From Macrostomum hystrix (taxonomy: Eukaryota; Platyhelminthes; Macrostomidae): a stretch of 64,000 nt of DNA. The stretch's first letter is position 1. Every line of letters starts with the position of its first letter. The notes beneath the pieces were generated by a model. It searched no databases. It saw only the letters and a list, made by a program, of their open reading frames with translations, and was not told the origin of the DNA. The stretch covers positions 7,085,501-7,149,500 of the forward strand of contig CATNEN010000002.1 of the NCBI GenBank assembly GCA_950097015.1, written 5' to 3'. Positions 33,035 to 43,758 of the stretch are shown piece by piece. The position numbers were made by a program, and so were the translations under genes.

Positions 33035-35159
33035 TCAGTGCTCAACGTGCAGGGTCTTCACGTGCTGCTTCCTGTCTCGCTCCTGGTGGACCCGGTCCGT
33101 GTCCCGGTGGCTGTGCCCCGTAGCTCGTTCCAGCTCGGCGACAGTTTTGGTGCTGCCCACAGCAGCCAAGTCCTGCATCAAGTTGTAGTCGGCCGCTGAG
33201 GCTGGGCGAGCTTTGACACCTGAAAGGTGAGAATTAATAGTGGCGATTTAGAATGATAATTAGGCGTAAAAGTTTTTTTTTTAATTGCTAACAATTGATT
33301 GCACCTGCCCCAATTAGGCCAGATGTGCAGCCGACAGCACAGCCGCAGCTGTTGCTCGGTGCATCTGAAGGCTGCGTACAGCTGTTCAGTCCATGGACTG
33401 GGGGGACGCCACACCCACCCTGAATTACCCCAGCTAACGCTGGTACCCATTTAACAGCTGGGTGAACTGAAGCAATGCAGTGTTAAGTGTCTTGCTAAAG
33501 GACGCAAATTGTTCCAGTGGAATCGAACCCACGACCTTCAAGTCGTGAGTCTGACGCTCTAACCACAAGGCTACAACCTCCCATGTGGTCCCCTGTGAGA
33601 GAATGCCTGATGACTAGTGCACAAATGAGCAGTTTCAAAGTTTTACTGGATAAAAGTACAGGCTAGCACCATCTAGGTAATTTGAAGGTAACCCTATCGT
33701 AGGTAATCCTATCGTAGGTAATCCTATCGTAGGTAATTCGGATACAAATGCACAAAAATAAACAGGAATATCGCTATAAAAGCATGTTGGTGCACAGGTA
33801 TTTACACAGGTACCACATCGGTAGACAGGTACACAAGTTCGCAATGCTGAACGTAAATAGGTATTCGCAGGTGATCATTATGATTATGATTATGATTAAT
33901 CATATGATTATGATTATCATTGAAAAATTCTAACGAATCCAAGAAAATCCCACCATCGAATTCTCCGTGGCCAATCACAATGCGCTTCAAAGCTCGCCAC
34001 CACCTGCTCAGGAAGCCTTCATCGTCGCTGTCGGCGAAGCCGGACGGCTTCGATTCGACGCCGGGCACACCATCGGCGGCAGACTTCAAAGCCGCGCTGT
34101 CGGCCTTGCTGTGCAGGTGCTGATGGTCCGGGTTCGAATCGCCGTGCATCAGGCCGTGCATCAGGGTCTCCTGGACTCAGGGTCACAGGGCGGAAAATAA
34201 ACTACCTTTTTCAGGAAGGTTTCGGGTCATTCTACTCATTACTAAAATCCCTGAGCACACACTCACACAGGGTGTGTACATCTGCCCTGTCAGGCTGTGT
34301 ACACTTTCACTGTTCTTTGGAGGCTGGCCCTCAAGGGCGTAAATTTCACGACAAGCCCAAGCCTTCTCTCCGCGGCTGCGCCCCAAATTGATGTGGCCTC
34401 GCCGCGGAATGGAGCTTAGGACCTTGGTGCGAGAGGCAGACGCGCTAGACCGCTGCGCCACTCAGCCTCCCCACAACAGCAAGTTGTTGGCTAGAGCATC
34501 GGGGGTTCGATTCCCGACTATGCTGGGACAATGGAATTGGCACTCGAATTACTAAAAAGCCTCCCAGGTAACAAGTACTTGAACGCTTCTCTGAGCACAG
34601 TCGGAGCTCTGCTCACCTGGTTCATCGGTCTGTTGTGTTCAGCTCGCTTCTCCACTGTCGGCGCCGGATCGTGCGAGTGAGTCGACCCGGTGTTGGCGTC
34701 GCCGTGCATCAGCACACCGTGCAGGAACTCCTCCTGGTTCAGCTGGCCGGGCTTCTCACCCGGCTTGGCTGTCTGGCCTTGCAGCTCTTCGCGACGCTTC
34801 TCGGAGTCCTCAACTTTGTGACTGTCGCCAAGAGCATTGTCACCGTGCATCAGCACCCCGTGCAGGCAGTCCATGCCAACGCAGGGACCTGGGTGGGCAT
34901 TGTCATTCAGTCTAGAGTACAGGAGTGCAGTACAGGTTCAGGGACTTGAGAACACTGTCATTCAGTGTGGAGTTCAGGAGTTCAGTACAGGTTCAGGGAC
35001 TTGAGAACACTGTCATTCAGTGTGGAGTTCAGGAGTTCAGTACAGGCTAGGCTTCAAACGGAACTCACCAAACACCTTTCCTTTCCTCGGAGGCGCAGCA
35101 TGCGTCGCTGCAGCTAGAAGCAGGAAAATAATCTGCAGTAACGGCCGCCGCTGCATCAT
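33035..35159 (-). CDS. Secreted protein with three LMHGD repeats (candidate prohormone)
   Basis: Four exons, complement(33035..33219, 33954..34170, 34617..34888, 35069..35159), with phases 1, 0 and 1 give 254 residues. The start is the first of two adjacent ATGs; MMQRRPLLQIIFLLLAAATH is a signal peptide. A short motif occurs three times: CLHGVLMHGD, FLHGVLMHGD and TLMHGLMHGD, each followed by Asp/Asn-rich residues. The first two repeats are separated by charged linkers with basic pairs (EKRREE, VEKRAE). The C-terminus is very hydrophilic (HSHRDTDRVHQERDRKQH). The donor of exon 3 (GATG|GTGGGA at 33953) is the least certain; another phase-1 donor, GATG|GTGTGC, lies upstream. I recognise no family. 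Repeated short motifs between basic sites resemble a neuropeptide precursor. Asp-rich repeats could instead bind calcium. Confidence 0.7.
33270..33584 (-). mobile_element. tRNA-derived SINE family 1
   Basis: Minus-strand head TTGTAGCCTTGTGGTTAGAG and B-box-like GGTTCGATTCC, then a body containing CAGTCCATGGACTGAACAGC-like sequence and an A-rich tail (T-run at 33272-33281 on plus). It lies in intron 3 of the LMHGD gene. The full plus-strand relative is at 62490-62755. Confidence 0.85.
33670..33740. repeat. 16-bp array TAATCCTATCGTAGG
   Basis: Four copies of the GGTAATCCTATCGTA unit in intron 3 of the LMHGD gene. Confidence 0.85.
33866..33916. repeat. TGATTATGAT simple repeat
   Basis: ATTATG-type repeats about 40 nt after the donor at 33953. 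Read through, they would encode the N/H run (NHNHN) of a longer open frame. I treat them as intronic. Confidence 0.7.
34205..34470 (-). mobile_element. tRNA-derived SINE family 2
   Basis: Head GAGTGGCGCAGCGGTCTAGC resembles an A box in a tRNA-like fold, and CATTCCGCGGCGAGGCCACA follows. The body carries GGGCGCAGCCGCGGAGAGAA and GTGTACACAGCCTGACAGGG. It lies in intron 2 of the LMHGD gene. Confidence 0.8.
34905..35045. repeat. ~57-bp tandem repeat, 2.5 copies
   Basis: Unit contains GTTCAGGGACTTGAGAACAC and ends TGGAGTTCAGGAGTTCAGTAC. It lies in intron 1 of the LMHGD gene, ending about 25 nt from the donor at 35068. Confidence 0.92.
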
Positions 35160-36269
35160 TGCAATCCGAGGATAGATAAAAACAATCAATAAGGCAGCAA
35201 TGCCGCTATTGTGTATGCTTAGACCGTATATTCTGTTCCGTTTCGACTAGAATGTGAACAAAAAACTTAAAGCAGCAGTTAGCGACACAGACGGGGGACT
35301 TGAGTTAGCCTATAAGCAGATCCCATGAGAGACAGTTCTGTACAGCGGCCCCCGCGTCCAGTGAGTTTGTTAAAGCGAGCAACAGATGGTGCTGGCCTGA
35401 AATGCTGGGCAGCTTTGACGTGGCAGAGCTGCGATCCGGCCTAGCTAACCCCCCTATGCTCAGAGACTCAAATCTGCCGGCTTGCCTTCTCCACTCACCT
35501 TTCTTGGCCGGCACGATCGCGCCCACCTCAAATCTTGCTCATTGTTTTTGGGAGGGATTTTCCACTGGGAGACATTGTGCTGCGTGGAGATTCACAAACC
35601 GGCCATTAGTTTAAATCAAGAGTTAGGGATTTTTATCGTAAACATTCAGTAACAAGAGCCGGTAAATAATTATATAACTTTCAGAGGGCTGCGGGTTACT
35701 CTGCTCATTCCATAAATCCCTGAGCACACACTCACGCAGGCAGCCAGTGTACACTCTCACAATTTCACAACAAGCCGCCAAAACGCTCAGGCACATTGTG
35801 AATGTCTAAACAGATCAGTAAAAACTCGCAGCCTTGCACAGCTTTGAGTTAATGAGTCAAGGTCTTCCACTGAGAAGAAACAGATAGAATAAATTAAAGA
35901 CATTGCGCAGCACGAATCTCGACCACTCCATATGCTGTCTCTGGGAGTCTGCAGTCGCGCACTCTCAGGCCGCAAAGGGCACAAAACTGTTCCAGAGCCA
36001 CTTGGAGAGACGAGAAAAATAAATGAAAAGGCACATATAGCGTTTGGGCTTCAATTATAAACACAGGAGGGTTTCACGCTGAGACTCAGGGCGGGAAAGA
36101 GAAAGAAGACAGACAGCTTGAAGATCAGAAAGCGCACACAGGCACTGGCCACAATGCGCCTCATTAAGATTAAACGACGCTCGACTGCCCACTATAGGAG
36201 ACGATTTCCCCCGGATGCGGATTGCTGGTGAGTAGCGGGACTGGAGTGGGAAGAGAAGCGAGACACCAG
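35160..36269. other. Intergenic, SINE 2 fragment only
   Basis: No supported gene. A SINE family 2 fragment in minus orientation lies at about 35690-35785 (CTGCTCATTCCATAAATCCC, GTGTACACTCTCAC, ACAAGCCGCC). Confidence 0.5.
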
Positions 36270-36840
36270 GTGACATTGCATGACCTGGTGTGAAATTGCA
36301 TGACCTGGTGTGAAATTGCATGACCTACCTGGTGTGACATTGCATGACCTGGTGTAACATGCATTAACTGCCTGGTGTGACATTGCATGACCTGGTGTGA
36401 CATGCATTAACTGCCTGGTGTGACATTGCATGACCTGGTGTGACATGCATTAACTGCCTGGTGTGACATTGCATGACCTGCCTGGTGTGGCATTGCATGA
36501 CCTGGTGTGACATGCATTAACTGCCTGGTGTGGCATTGCATGACCTGGTGTGACATGCATTAACTGCCTGGTGTGGCATTGCATGACCTGGTGTGACGTT
36601 CAATGAATTGCCTGGTGTGACATGCATTAACTGCATGGTGTGACATGCATTAACTGCATGGTGTGACATGCATTAACTGCATGGTGTGACATGCATTAAC
36701 TGCATGGTGTGACATGCATTAACTGCATGGTGTGACATGCACTAACTGCATGGTGTGACATGCATTAACTGCATGGTGTGACATTGCATCACCTGGTGTG
36801 ACATTGCATCACCTGGTGTGACATTGCATCAACTGCATGG
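36270..36840. repeat. Composite GTGTGACATTGCATGACCTG array
   Basis: At least three related units of 19-25 bp: TGGTGTGACATTGCATGACC, TGTGACATGCATTAACTGCC and a homogeneous block of TGCATGGTGTGACATGCATTAAC at about 36610-36780. The CATGCATTAA core shows stepwise evolution of one unit from another. Confidence 0.93.
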
Positions 36841-37038
36841 TAATAAGCAGTATAATATAGCTGTGGAGCTATAATTCTGTCGTCGATTTTAATAAGGCAT
36901 GGAACAGTCACTGAGCTTCCAGCCAATCAGGATAAGGCTGGCTAAAATTAAAAATGATAAGAAAATTAATTATAAGAGGCTATAAATTTCAAGTCTTACT
37001 GCAAGCTGCCATAATCAGGAATTAGATAGGCTGCCATC

Positions 37039-39230
37039 ATGACATCCAAGCAGAGACTCAAGTGGTAAGTCTATTTTCCATCTCTTGATAGATACTGTAC
37101 GACATTGGTGTAACATTAGTGTGACATTGGTGTGACATTGGTGTAATATTCGTGTGACATTGGTGTGACATTGGTGTGACATTCATGTGACATTGGTGTG
37201 ACATTAGTGTGTGATATTGGTGTGACATTGGTGTGACATTGGTGTAATATTCGTGTGACATTGGTGTGACATTCGTGTGACATTCGTGTGACATTCGTGA
37301 CATTAATGACTAAGTTGTTAACATTAAATTGGCGCCCAAGAGGGTCAACATCATAGAGATCGACTGAGTTGCCTGTGCTTACTTCCGCATGTGTACTCGG
37401 TGGGATCTGGAATCGAACCCCCGACCTTCAAATCGTGAGTCCAACGGTCAAACCAGAGCAAAGTCCTCTCAAACCAGGCCATGACCAATCAGGATGCAAA
37501 TTAATACTTCAAAAGCAACAACAATGGCTAGTTCATGAGCTGTTGGCCAAATAGAATAAAGACGAGGCCAGCTTTCACTTCAAGATTTTCGTTCTTCAAT
37601 TGTTGATCACGTGCTGTGGCAGTAGGGGTGTTTGGCTGCTCATTCAGGTGAATGATGATGAGAGCTGTGCACAGGTAGCCACCACACTGCCAGCACAGGA
37701 AATTGCCACTTTCTGCTTTTGAGTACTGTAATGCCTGGGCTTCTCAGTGTTGAAGGATAAAGAATTGGAGGGCTAATAAAATATGGTGAGCAAGGCCCAG
37801 AGTTTAACTGCATTCCCTGACCAAACGATTGAGACTTTGGTAACCTTGCACATACCTAAGAAGGTTTAAAGGTGGAAAATGTTAATAAAGAATGACCTTA
37901 TGAGCCACAATTTCCCAACAAAACACTTTGAAATGGGACAATGACCCAACAAAAACACTTTGAAATGGGACAATGACCCAACAAAACACTTTGAAATGGG
38001 ACAATGACCCAAAAAAAACACTTTGAAATGGGACAATGACCCAACAAAAACACTTTGAAATGGGACAATGACCAAACAAAGCGACACTCGTCACTCAGGC
38101 CAGGCCAGAACCAGTTGAAACCGGTCGGATCCGGATTCTCATCGGTGGCTCGACAGTTCAACCGGCGCGCCCAGCTGGAGGCCGACGATGCCGAGTGGAT
38201 GCGCCGAACCCTTCAGCGAGTGGCCATCGACCAAGACGACGAGGCCGACATTGCGGGAGAGTCCGGAGACTCCAGTAGGCCGGACAAGAAGCAGTCGGCT
38301 GCCATCAGCGGCCACCAGCTCCGACAGATGGAGCGAGACCGGCTGATTCGGGAGCGACGCGACCGAGGCCGAAGCCTCCTTAGCTGGGGACAGCAGCAGC
38401 AGCAGCAGCAGCAGCCAGCTGCAAAAGTATGTACGAGCGTACAGTCTTTTTATGAAGTACTTTTTTTCAGTGCTTCAAAAAACTGTGTACAGCTGTTCAG
38501 TCCGTGGACTTCTAGCAGCAATTTTACAGCTAGTAGAAACGAAGAAATCGAGTTGTTTAAGGACAAAAACTGAATAGCAATACAGATTCGAAATCCTGAC
38601 CCTTCTTTGTCTGATATGCATCGTTGCCATGGAAACGGAAACTATAAATTAGCCAACTGACACCTGCAGGAGGTTTCATCCAGCACCTCAAGAGCGGACG
38701 AGGCCGACTCTGATAGCATTCTGCGAGTCAAGGGTCTGCTCGGCAGTAGAACCGGTGGCAGCGGCACCAACCAACTCAGGCGGCGGCCCCACAAAGCCGC
38801 ACCGCTGAGGCCGCCGCCGCCGCCGCTGACTCTGTCTCCGACGCCTTACATTCAGCAGCAGGCGCTGCCGAATAACGCTCAACCACTGCTGCAACCCCCG
38901 CTGCAGCAGCAGCAGCAGCATCTTTCGCATCTCCGACGACCAAGACGCCTCGGTGGTCGACAGCAGCAGCAGCAGCAGCAGCACAAGCAACTCAACCTCG
39001 GGTCTTCTGAGCGACCCCAGTACCTCAACATCTTCGCCCAGCAGTCGACTACTGCTGCGTCAAAATCTGAACAATCTACTACGGAGATGACGCAGTATCT
39101 GAGGCTGCGACGGCAGCAGCAGCAGCAGCAAGCGATTGATAAACAAAGACTTTTCCTGGCCAGCCTAGACAAAGACCAAACCCAGGTGCAGCCTAGAAAT
39201 CCAGTAAACTCGCCTGAACTTATGGCTTGA
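37039..39230 (+). CDS. Gln/Pro-rich coiled-coil-like protein, family not recognised
   Basis: Exons 37039..37064, 38099..38426 and 38670..39230 (phases 2 and 0) give 304 residues. Exon 1 encodes only MTSKQRLK plus part of a Trp codon, followed by GTAAGT. Exon 2 begins PGQNQLKPVGSGFSSVARQF and is rich in charged helix-forming residues (RRAQLEADDAEWMRRTLQRV; RQMERDRLIRERRDRGRSLL), ending in a Gln run. Exon 3 has Pro- and Gln-runs (CAG repeats near 38900, 38960 and 39110) and ends SPELMA. No signal peptide or membrane segment. The charged core suggests a soluble intracellular, perhaps cytoskeletal, protein. Start and exon 1 rest on phase, ATG context and the GTAAGT donor only. Confidence 0.7.
37100..37310. 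repeat. 12-bp array GTGTGACATTGG
   Basis: About 17 copies with TAATATTCG variants, starting about 40 nt after the donor at 37065. Its core word (GTGTGACATT) is shared with the intergenic array at 36270-36840. Confidence 0.93.
37385..37455 (-). mobile_element. SINE family 1 head fragment
   Basis: The minus strand shows the B-box-like GGGGTTCGATTCC preceded by CACGATTTGAAGGTCG, as in the SINE at 62490. It lies in intron 1 of the Gln-rich gene. Confidence 0.6.
37905..38085. repeat. 30-bp minisatellite, ~6 copies
   Basis: Unit contains CACTTTGAAATGGGACAATG. The copies differ mainly in the length of an A-run. It ends about 15 nt before the exon 2 acceptor. Confidence 0.94.
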
Positions 39231-40837
39231 GCAACTGAGCAGAGTTTTGGTGTTAACCTTGCTAAACTGACAAACGACTCACTGCTGCAGCAATTAGGAA
39301 ATAAGCGACTGTTTAGATTAGCGACCTAACAGGGGAATTCCCCCTGCCAATTTTTGTGCTGCACCCGAACGGAGCAACGCAAGCACACGAAACTCAAGAA
39401 CGGGGCCAACTTTTTGTTGCGCATTTTCTAAAACAATAATCAAGTCGCCAGCTCTTCAGACCTTCGAGACATTCTGGCCGAAGGCCAGATTTTTCCCGCA
39501 AGCGAGCTTCATACACCCCTATACAGGAATTTGCACTGCGCCTCAGTGCGGCCTTGCCTGGCCTTCAAACTTTATCAGCATGTCACCCGAATGTGCCTGC
39601 ATCATCTCCTACTTCGGTGGTCACCTACCTTCATCTAGACGGACTGTTGAACCTTCAAATGCAAAACGCGGTTAGCATTCAGGCGTGCAAAAAATTTTTA
39701 GGGGGGATTTCCCCGGCAAAATGCCATCGTAATTCTGGCTTTTGGCTAGCCTTCACAGACCACAGTTGCCTCCGGCGAGGTGTGTACATCTGCAGTTAGG
39801 GCAGATGTACATCACACAGGTGTGTACATCTGCAGTTAGGGCAGATGTACATCACACAGGTGTGTACATCTGCCCTAACTTCTCATCGTCAGGCAGTGTA
39901 CACTCTCACTGTGCCTTGGAGGTTGGCCTTTGCACGACTTGCACGACAAGCCGCCAAGCCTGTCAAAAGTTGCCGCTCGAAAAAACAAACCCCTGAACTA
40001 AAATATAAAAAATTTCTATGATTAAACTTGTCTGTTTGCATTGCTTGAGATCATGAGTACAAAGCTATATAACATCTGGATCAGAATTAGATACACACAA
40101 CGCTGATAAATATATATTAAACTTTCTTCGTAATCAGATATAATAAAACTCGTATTTTTATTACATAATTATTGGCTTTAAAATCCTGCAGAGAAATGGC
40201 AAATCTATAGGCATGCAACATTCAACTTCAAAGAGAGTTAAGAGGGCCTATTTTAAGCATCGAGCAGTAGTTTCACATCCTAAAACATCAGGTGGTAGTT
40301 TTTAACAACACTAGAGACAATACTAGAGACAACACTAGAAACATGAGCAATAGAAGCGAAAATCACGCAGAGACGAGAGGAAGAAGCAATCAGAGTTTGC
40401 TTAGGAACACGAGAATAGACAATAGATTGCGAAAAATTCATTCGCGCATTCAATCAAGAAACGCGCACTACCGTGAGTAGTAAAACACGCATTTCTATCT
40501 AAGTCATGAAGCTAATGTAAATTCGCAAATAATAATATTGAATATTCAAGTGCCACTAGCCTAAAAAACCTGTTTAATATTTTCGTACACAATTTATCTG
40601 ATCGTTTGGAAGCTTAATGGAAAGGTAAAACCGATGCTCAACAAGAAATCATTTACATAATCAACTGACGGAAGGATTATAATAACTTATAAGAATTATG
40701 CGATGAATTCCTGACACCATTCTACTAGGAAAAACAGAACTGAACTGGTTCTAATAACCCAGCTCCAAGTCCGGGAAAGAATCATTTTGAACAAAATGTA
40801 CTGACTAAGCACTGGCCACCTCACTGTTCAATGAGCC
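39231..40837. other. Convergent intergenic region
   Basis: Lies between the 3' ends of the Gln-rich gene and atg3. No supported gene. Two tandem copies of a 40-bp unit with GTGTACATCTGCAGTTAGGG (39780-39860) are followed by a SINE family 2 fragment (to about 39995). A 62-codon frame at 40292-40480 has Asn/Arg-rich repeats and no support. Confidence 0.5.
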
Positions 40838-42754
40838 TCACAGCTCAAAATTCCTGGTGTAGTCATACTCAATTGTCGGAATGACGGCTTGCATAAACTT
40901 CAGGAAGATGAGCAGGTACTGGTGCACTCCCAGCTCACGGCCGCCTTCCGACACGGTCACCATCAGGCGCTTCATCACCTCCGCGTGGCGGCAGGGGTGC
41001 ACACTGGCCATTGGTGGCCCGGCCAGGTGCGGCTGCGTCTCCATGGTAACGGTCTTCTTGGCGTGGTCCTGGCTGAAGTCGGCGTACATCTGGTCGACGG
41101 TCAGCGGAGCGCCCTGCTCGCTGTAGCCGACTAGCCAGAGGCGCGGGGTCTGGTAGTACTTGTCGTAGGTAATGTGAAGGTCGTAGGTTCGAGTCTGCAC
41201 AATGCCGCCGCTTTGATCGCTGGAGCCGGCAGCCGCGCCGGCGGCAGCGTCGGCGGAGGCGGCCTGGTCGGTGGCCAGACTGCCGGTTGTCAGGACAACG
41301 GCGTCGTCTTCAAGCATGCCGGAATTGGCGAAAGCCTCCATGTCGACGGCCTCTTCTTCGTCGTCGTCATCTTCGTCGTCGCCTCCCGCAGCGGTTGCCG
41401 ACGCCGCAGCCATCGAAGATCGAGCGTGATTATCGCCGGCTTCTAGCGACATGTCCTGCACGCGCTCGGCGAGACTGCCGGCTACGCCCGAAGCAGCCGA
41501 GGCACCGCCGCCGCCGCCCTCCTGGGCGAAGTGGTGAGTGTCCACCCAGCCGCCATCGGGATCGGCCTCGTCAACAACCTGAACAATGAGAGCAATGAGA
41601 ATAATGAGGATTGCTGCGCAGAGTGAGCACACCGTTGAGTTATTTACAATTTTGCAAGTTTCCTGAGTGGGTTGTAGGTTTTCTGAGTGAGTTGTAGGTT
41701 GCCTGAGCGGGTTGTAGGTTCCCTGAGCGGTTTGTAGGTTCCCTGAGTAGGTTGAAGGTTTCCTGAGTGGGTTGTAGGTTTTCTGAGTGGGTTGTAGGTT
41801 TCCTGAGTGGGTTGTAGGTTCCCTGAGCGGGTTGTAGGTTCCCTGAGTAGGTTGAAGGTTTCCTGAGTGGGTTTTAGGTTTCCTGAGTGGGTTATAGGTT
41901 TTCTGAGTGGGTTGTAGGTTTCCTGAGTGGGTTTTAGGTTTCCTGAGTGGGTTTTAGGTTCCCTGAGTGGGTTTTAGGTTTCCTGAGTGGGTTGTAGGTT
42001 TCCTGAGTGGATTGTAGGTTTCCTGAGTGGGTTGTAGGTTTCCTGAGTGGGTTTTAGGTTTCCTGAGTGGGTTGTAGGTTTCCTGAGTGGGTTGTAGGTT
42101 TCCTGAGTGGGTTGTAGGTTTCCTGAGTGGGTTGTAGGTTTCCTGAGTGGGTTGAAGGTTCCCTGAGCGGGTTGTAGGTTCCCTGAGCGGGTTGTAGCTT
42201 GTAGGTTCCCTGGGTGGGTTGAAGGTTCCCTGAGCGGGTTGTAGGTTCCCTGAGCGGGTTGTAGGTTCCCTGAGTAGGTTAAAGGTTTCCTGAGTGGGTT
42301 TTAGGTTCCCTGAGTGGATTGTAGGTTTCCTTAGTGGGTTGTATTTTACCCGAGGGGGTTGTAGGTTCCCTGAGTGGTCTGTAGACACCCTGGGCCGTCT
42401 GTAGGTTCATTAATCGATTCGAAGGTTTAGCTGAGTAGTTCAGTGCTCAAGTGGCCAGCTCACCTTCTCCAGGCTGCGGTCGTGACAGTCCATCTGGGCC
42501 ACACGGCGATAGCATGGCACATTGCGAGTGATGAGGAACTGCCTGTCAGCGGGCAGGTATGGCTTGGCCCGGCTGACATCCCCAGCTGACCACTGCCAGG
42601 TGGGGCAGTGGTGCACCAGGAAGTCGCCGGCTGCGACAAACTCCTCCGGTGTGAGCACGCCGGTCTCTTTGAACTTGGACTCGCGCAGCACGGGAGTCAT
42701 GTACTCGGCCACCTCGAGGCCTTTGCTCTTGACAGCGTTGATTAGCGACTGCAT
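40838..42754 (-). CDS. atg3: Autophagy E2-like enzyme ATG3
   Basis: Two exons, complement(40838..41578, 42464..42754), phase 0, 343 residues. ATG3 receives ATG8/LC3 from ATG7 and transfers it to phosphatidylethanolamine during autophagosome growth. The N-terminal membrane-curvature helix ([18 protein letters not shown]) and the [19 protein letters not shown] and HHCPTWQW blocks are intact. The flexible region keeps DGGWVDT (LIR-like) but is enlarged with Gly/Ala and acidic runs. The catalytic region [20 protein letters not shown] and the active-site HPCRHA are present; the nucleophile is Cys293 by my count. The end reads [14 protein letters not shown], as in animal ATG3. It runs towards the Gln-rich gene. 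Its single intron is almost filled by a minisatellite. Confidence 0.97.
41655..42410. repeat. 20-bp minisatellite in the atg3 intron, ~38 copies
   Basis: Unit GTTGTAGGTTTCCTGAGTGG with variants (TTCCCTGAGC, GTTTTAGG, GTTGAAGG). It starts about 55 nt downstream of the donor at 42463 and fills some 85% of the intron. Confidence 0.97.
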
Positions 42755-43457
42755 GGGGCTGGAGTGTATTAGTGGTCACAAATTGAATGCTGAATTAGCT
42801 GCTTGTACAGAAAATGCGACATGTTTGATACTCAATTGATTAGTAGCAGTAAGAATTAGCAAAAAAAGCATTATCTATTACACTAATAAATAGACTAACT
42901 ACTTTATTAGTGCTAGCTTTTGTAGCTATATATACATAATACTACTAGATGATTTATACTTGGCCTAGTTTTCATAGTGTAGCTATGCAACCTGCTTGAC
43001 TTTATAAAATACTTGATTATGTAGTGTCTATATTGTCTTAACAAGTATCATTGGTTTTAAATATTTATGCTGTTTTCTCTAATAAGTTGGTGCAATGACT
43101 CAATAAATATTATATAGCTATATATATTCTAGCTACTCCTCTATACTAGCAATAAATAATTCCTTGGGTACCAGGGACAACTGGCTGATGGAAGATGCCT
43201 GACCTGAATGGCATCTACTATACCAATGTACTAATGGACTTAAATGTTTTCTTTAATCTGCCCAAACAGCCAGAAAAATTCCAATTTGTCTTTGGTAGTT
43301 TCTGTAGTCACTTTGGTAACAAATATTGCCTATTTTAGTAATCAAATAATTGGCAATATAATTAATGACACATAATCTGATAGTATAATGTCTATTTAAT
43401 AGCCTTAACTAGCTATTTACATGCAATAAATATATCTTTCTGCTTTTTGCCTCTGTT

Positions 43458-43758
43458 CATACATGTGCAACCTCCCAAATCTTAGCCAGCCATGCGACTT
43501 AGTTTTTGCTCTATTTATGACTTAGTTTCCTCTCAGTTGCGACTTAGTTCATTTCATTGCTCTATTTACGACTTAGTTTGCTCTTGCTTGCTCTATTTTT
43601 CTCTCCCCTTTTTCCTCTTCTTCACGCCTTCCTTTTTGTCCCTTGGCCCCCCCATTGATTTTTTTGCGCTTGGTTGATTGGTTTTTGCGACTTACCTTGC
43701 TTGGCCCTCGTTTCACCCGGCCAGTTTGGCCAGGTTGGCTGGGTGTTGTGCATGTATG
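43458..43758 (+). mobile_element. hAT-like MITE, copy 2
   Basis: A 301-bp relative of 13846-14126. The TIRs (CATACATGTGCAAC and GTTGTGCATGTATG) have one mismatch. The 8-bp flanks, CCTCTGTT at 43450-43457 and CCTCTGCT at 43759-43766, are a target-site duplication with one mutation. The body carries the same TGCGACTTAGTTT words plus an extra internal unit of about 20 bp. Confidence 0.92.

Noticed and set aside
33802-33953. Extension of the LMHGD exon into an Asn/His run
   Set aside because: The run comes from a TGATTATGAT simple repeat; ending at GATG|GTGGGA restores phase with the last exon. The alternative cannot be fully excluded.
40292-40480. 62-codon Asn/Arg-rich frame
   Set aside because: Short, low complexity, begins in a TAGAGACAACAC-type repeat; no support.
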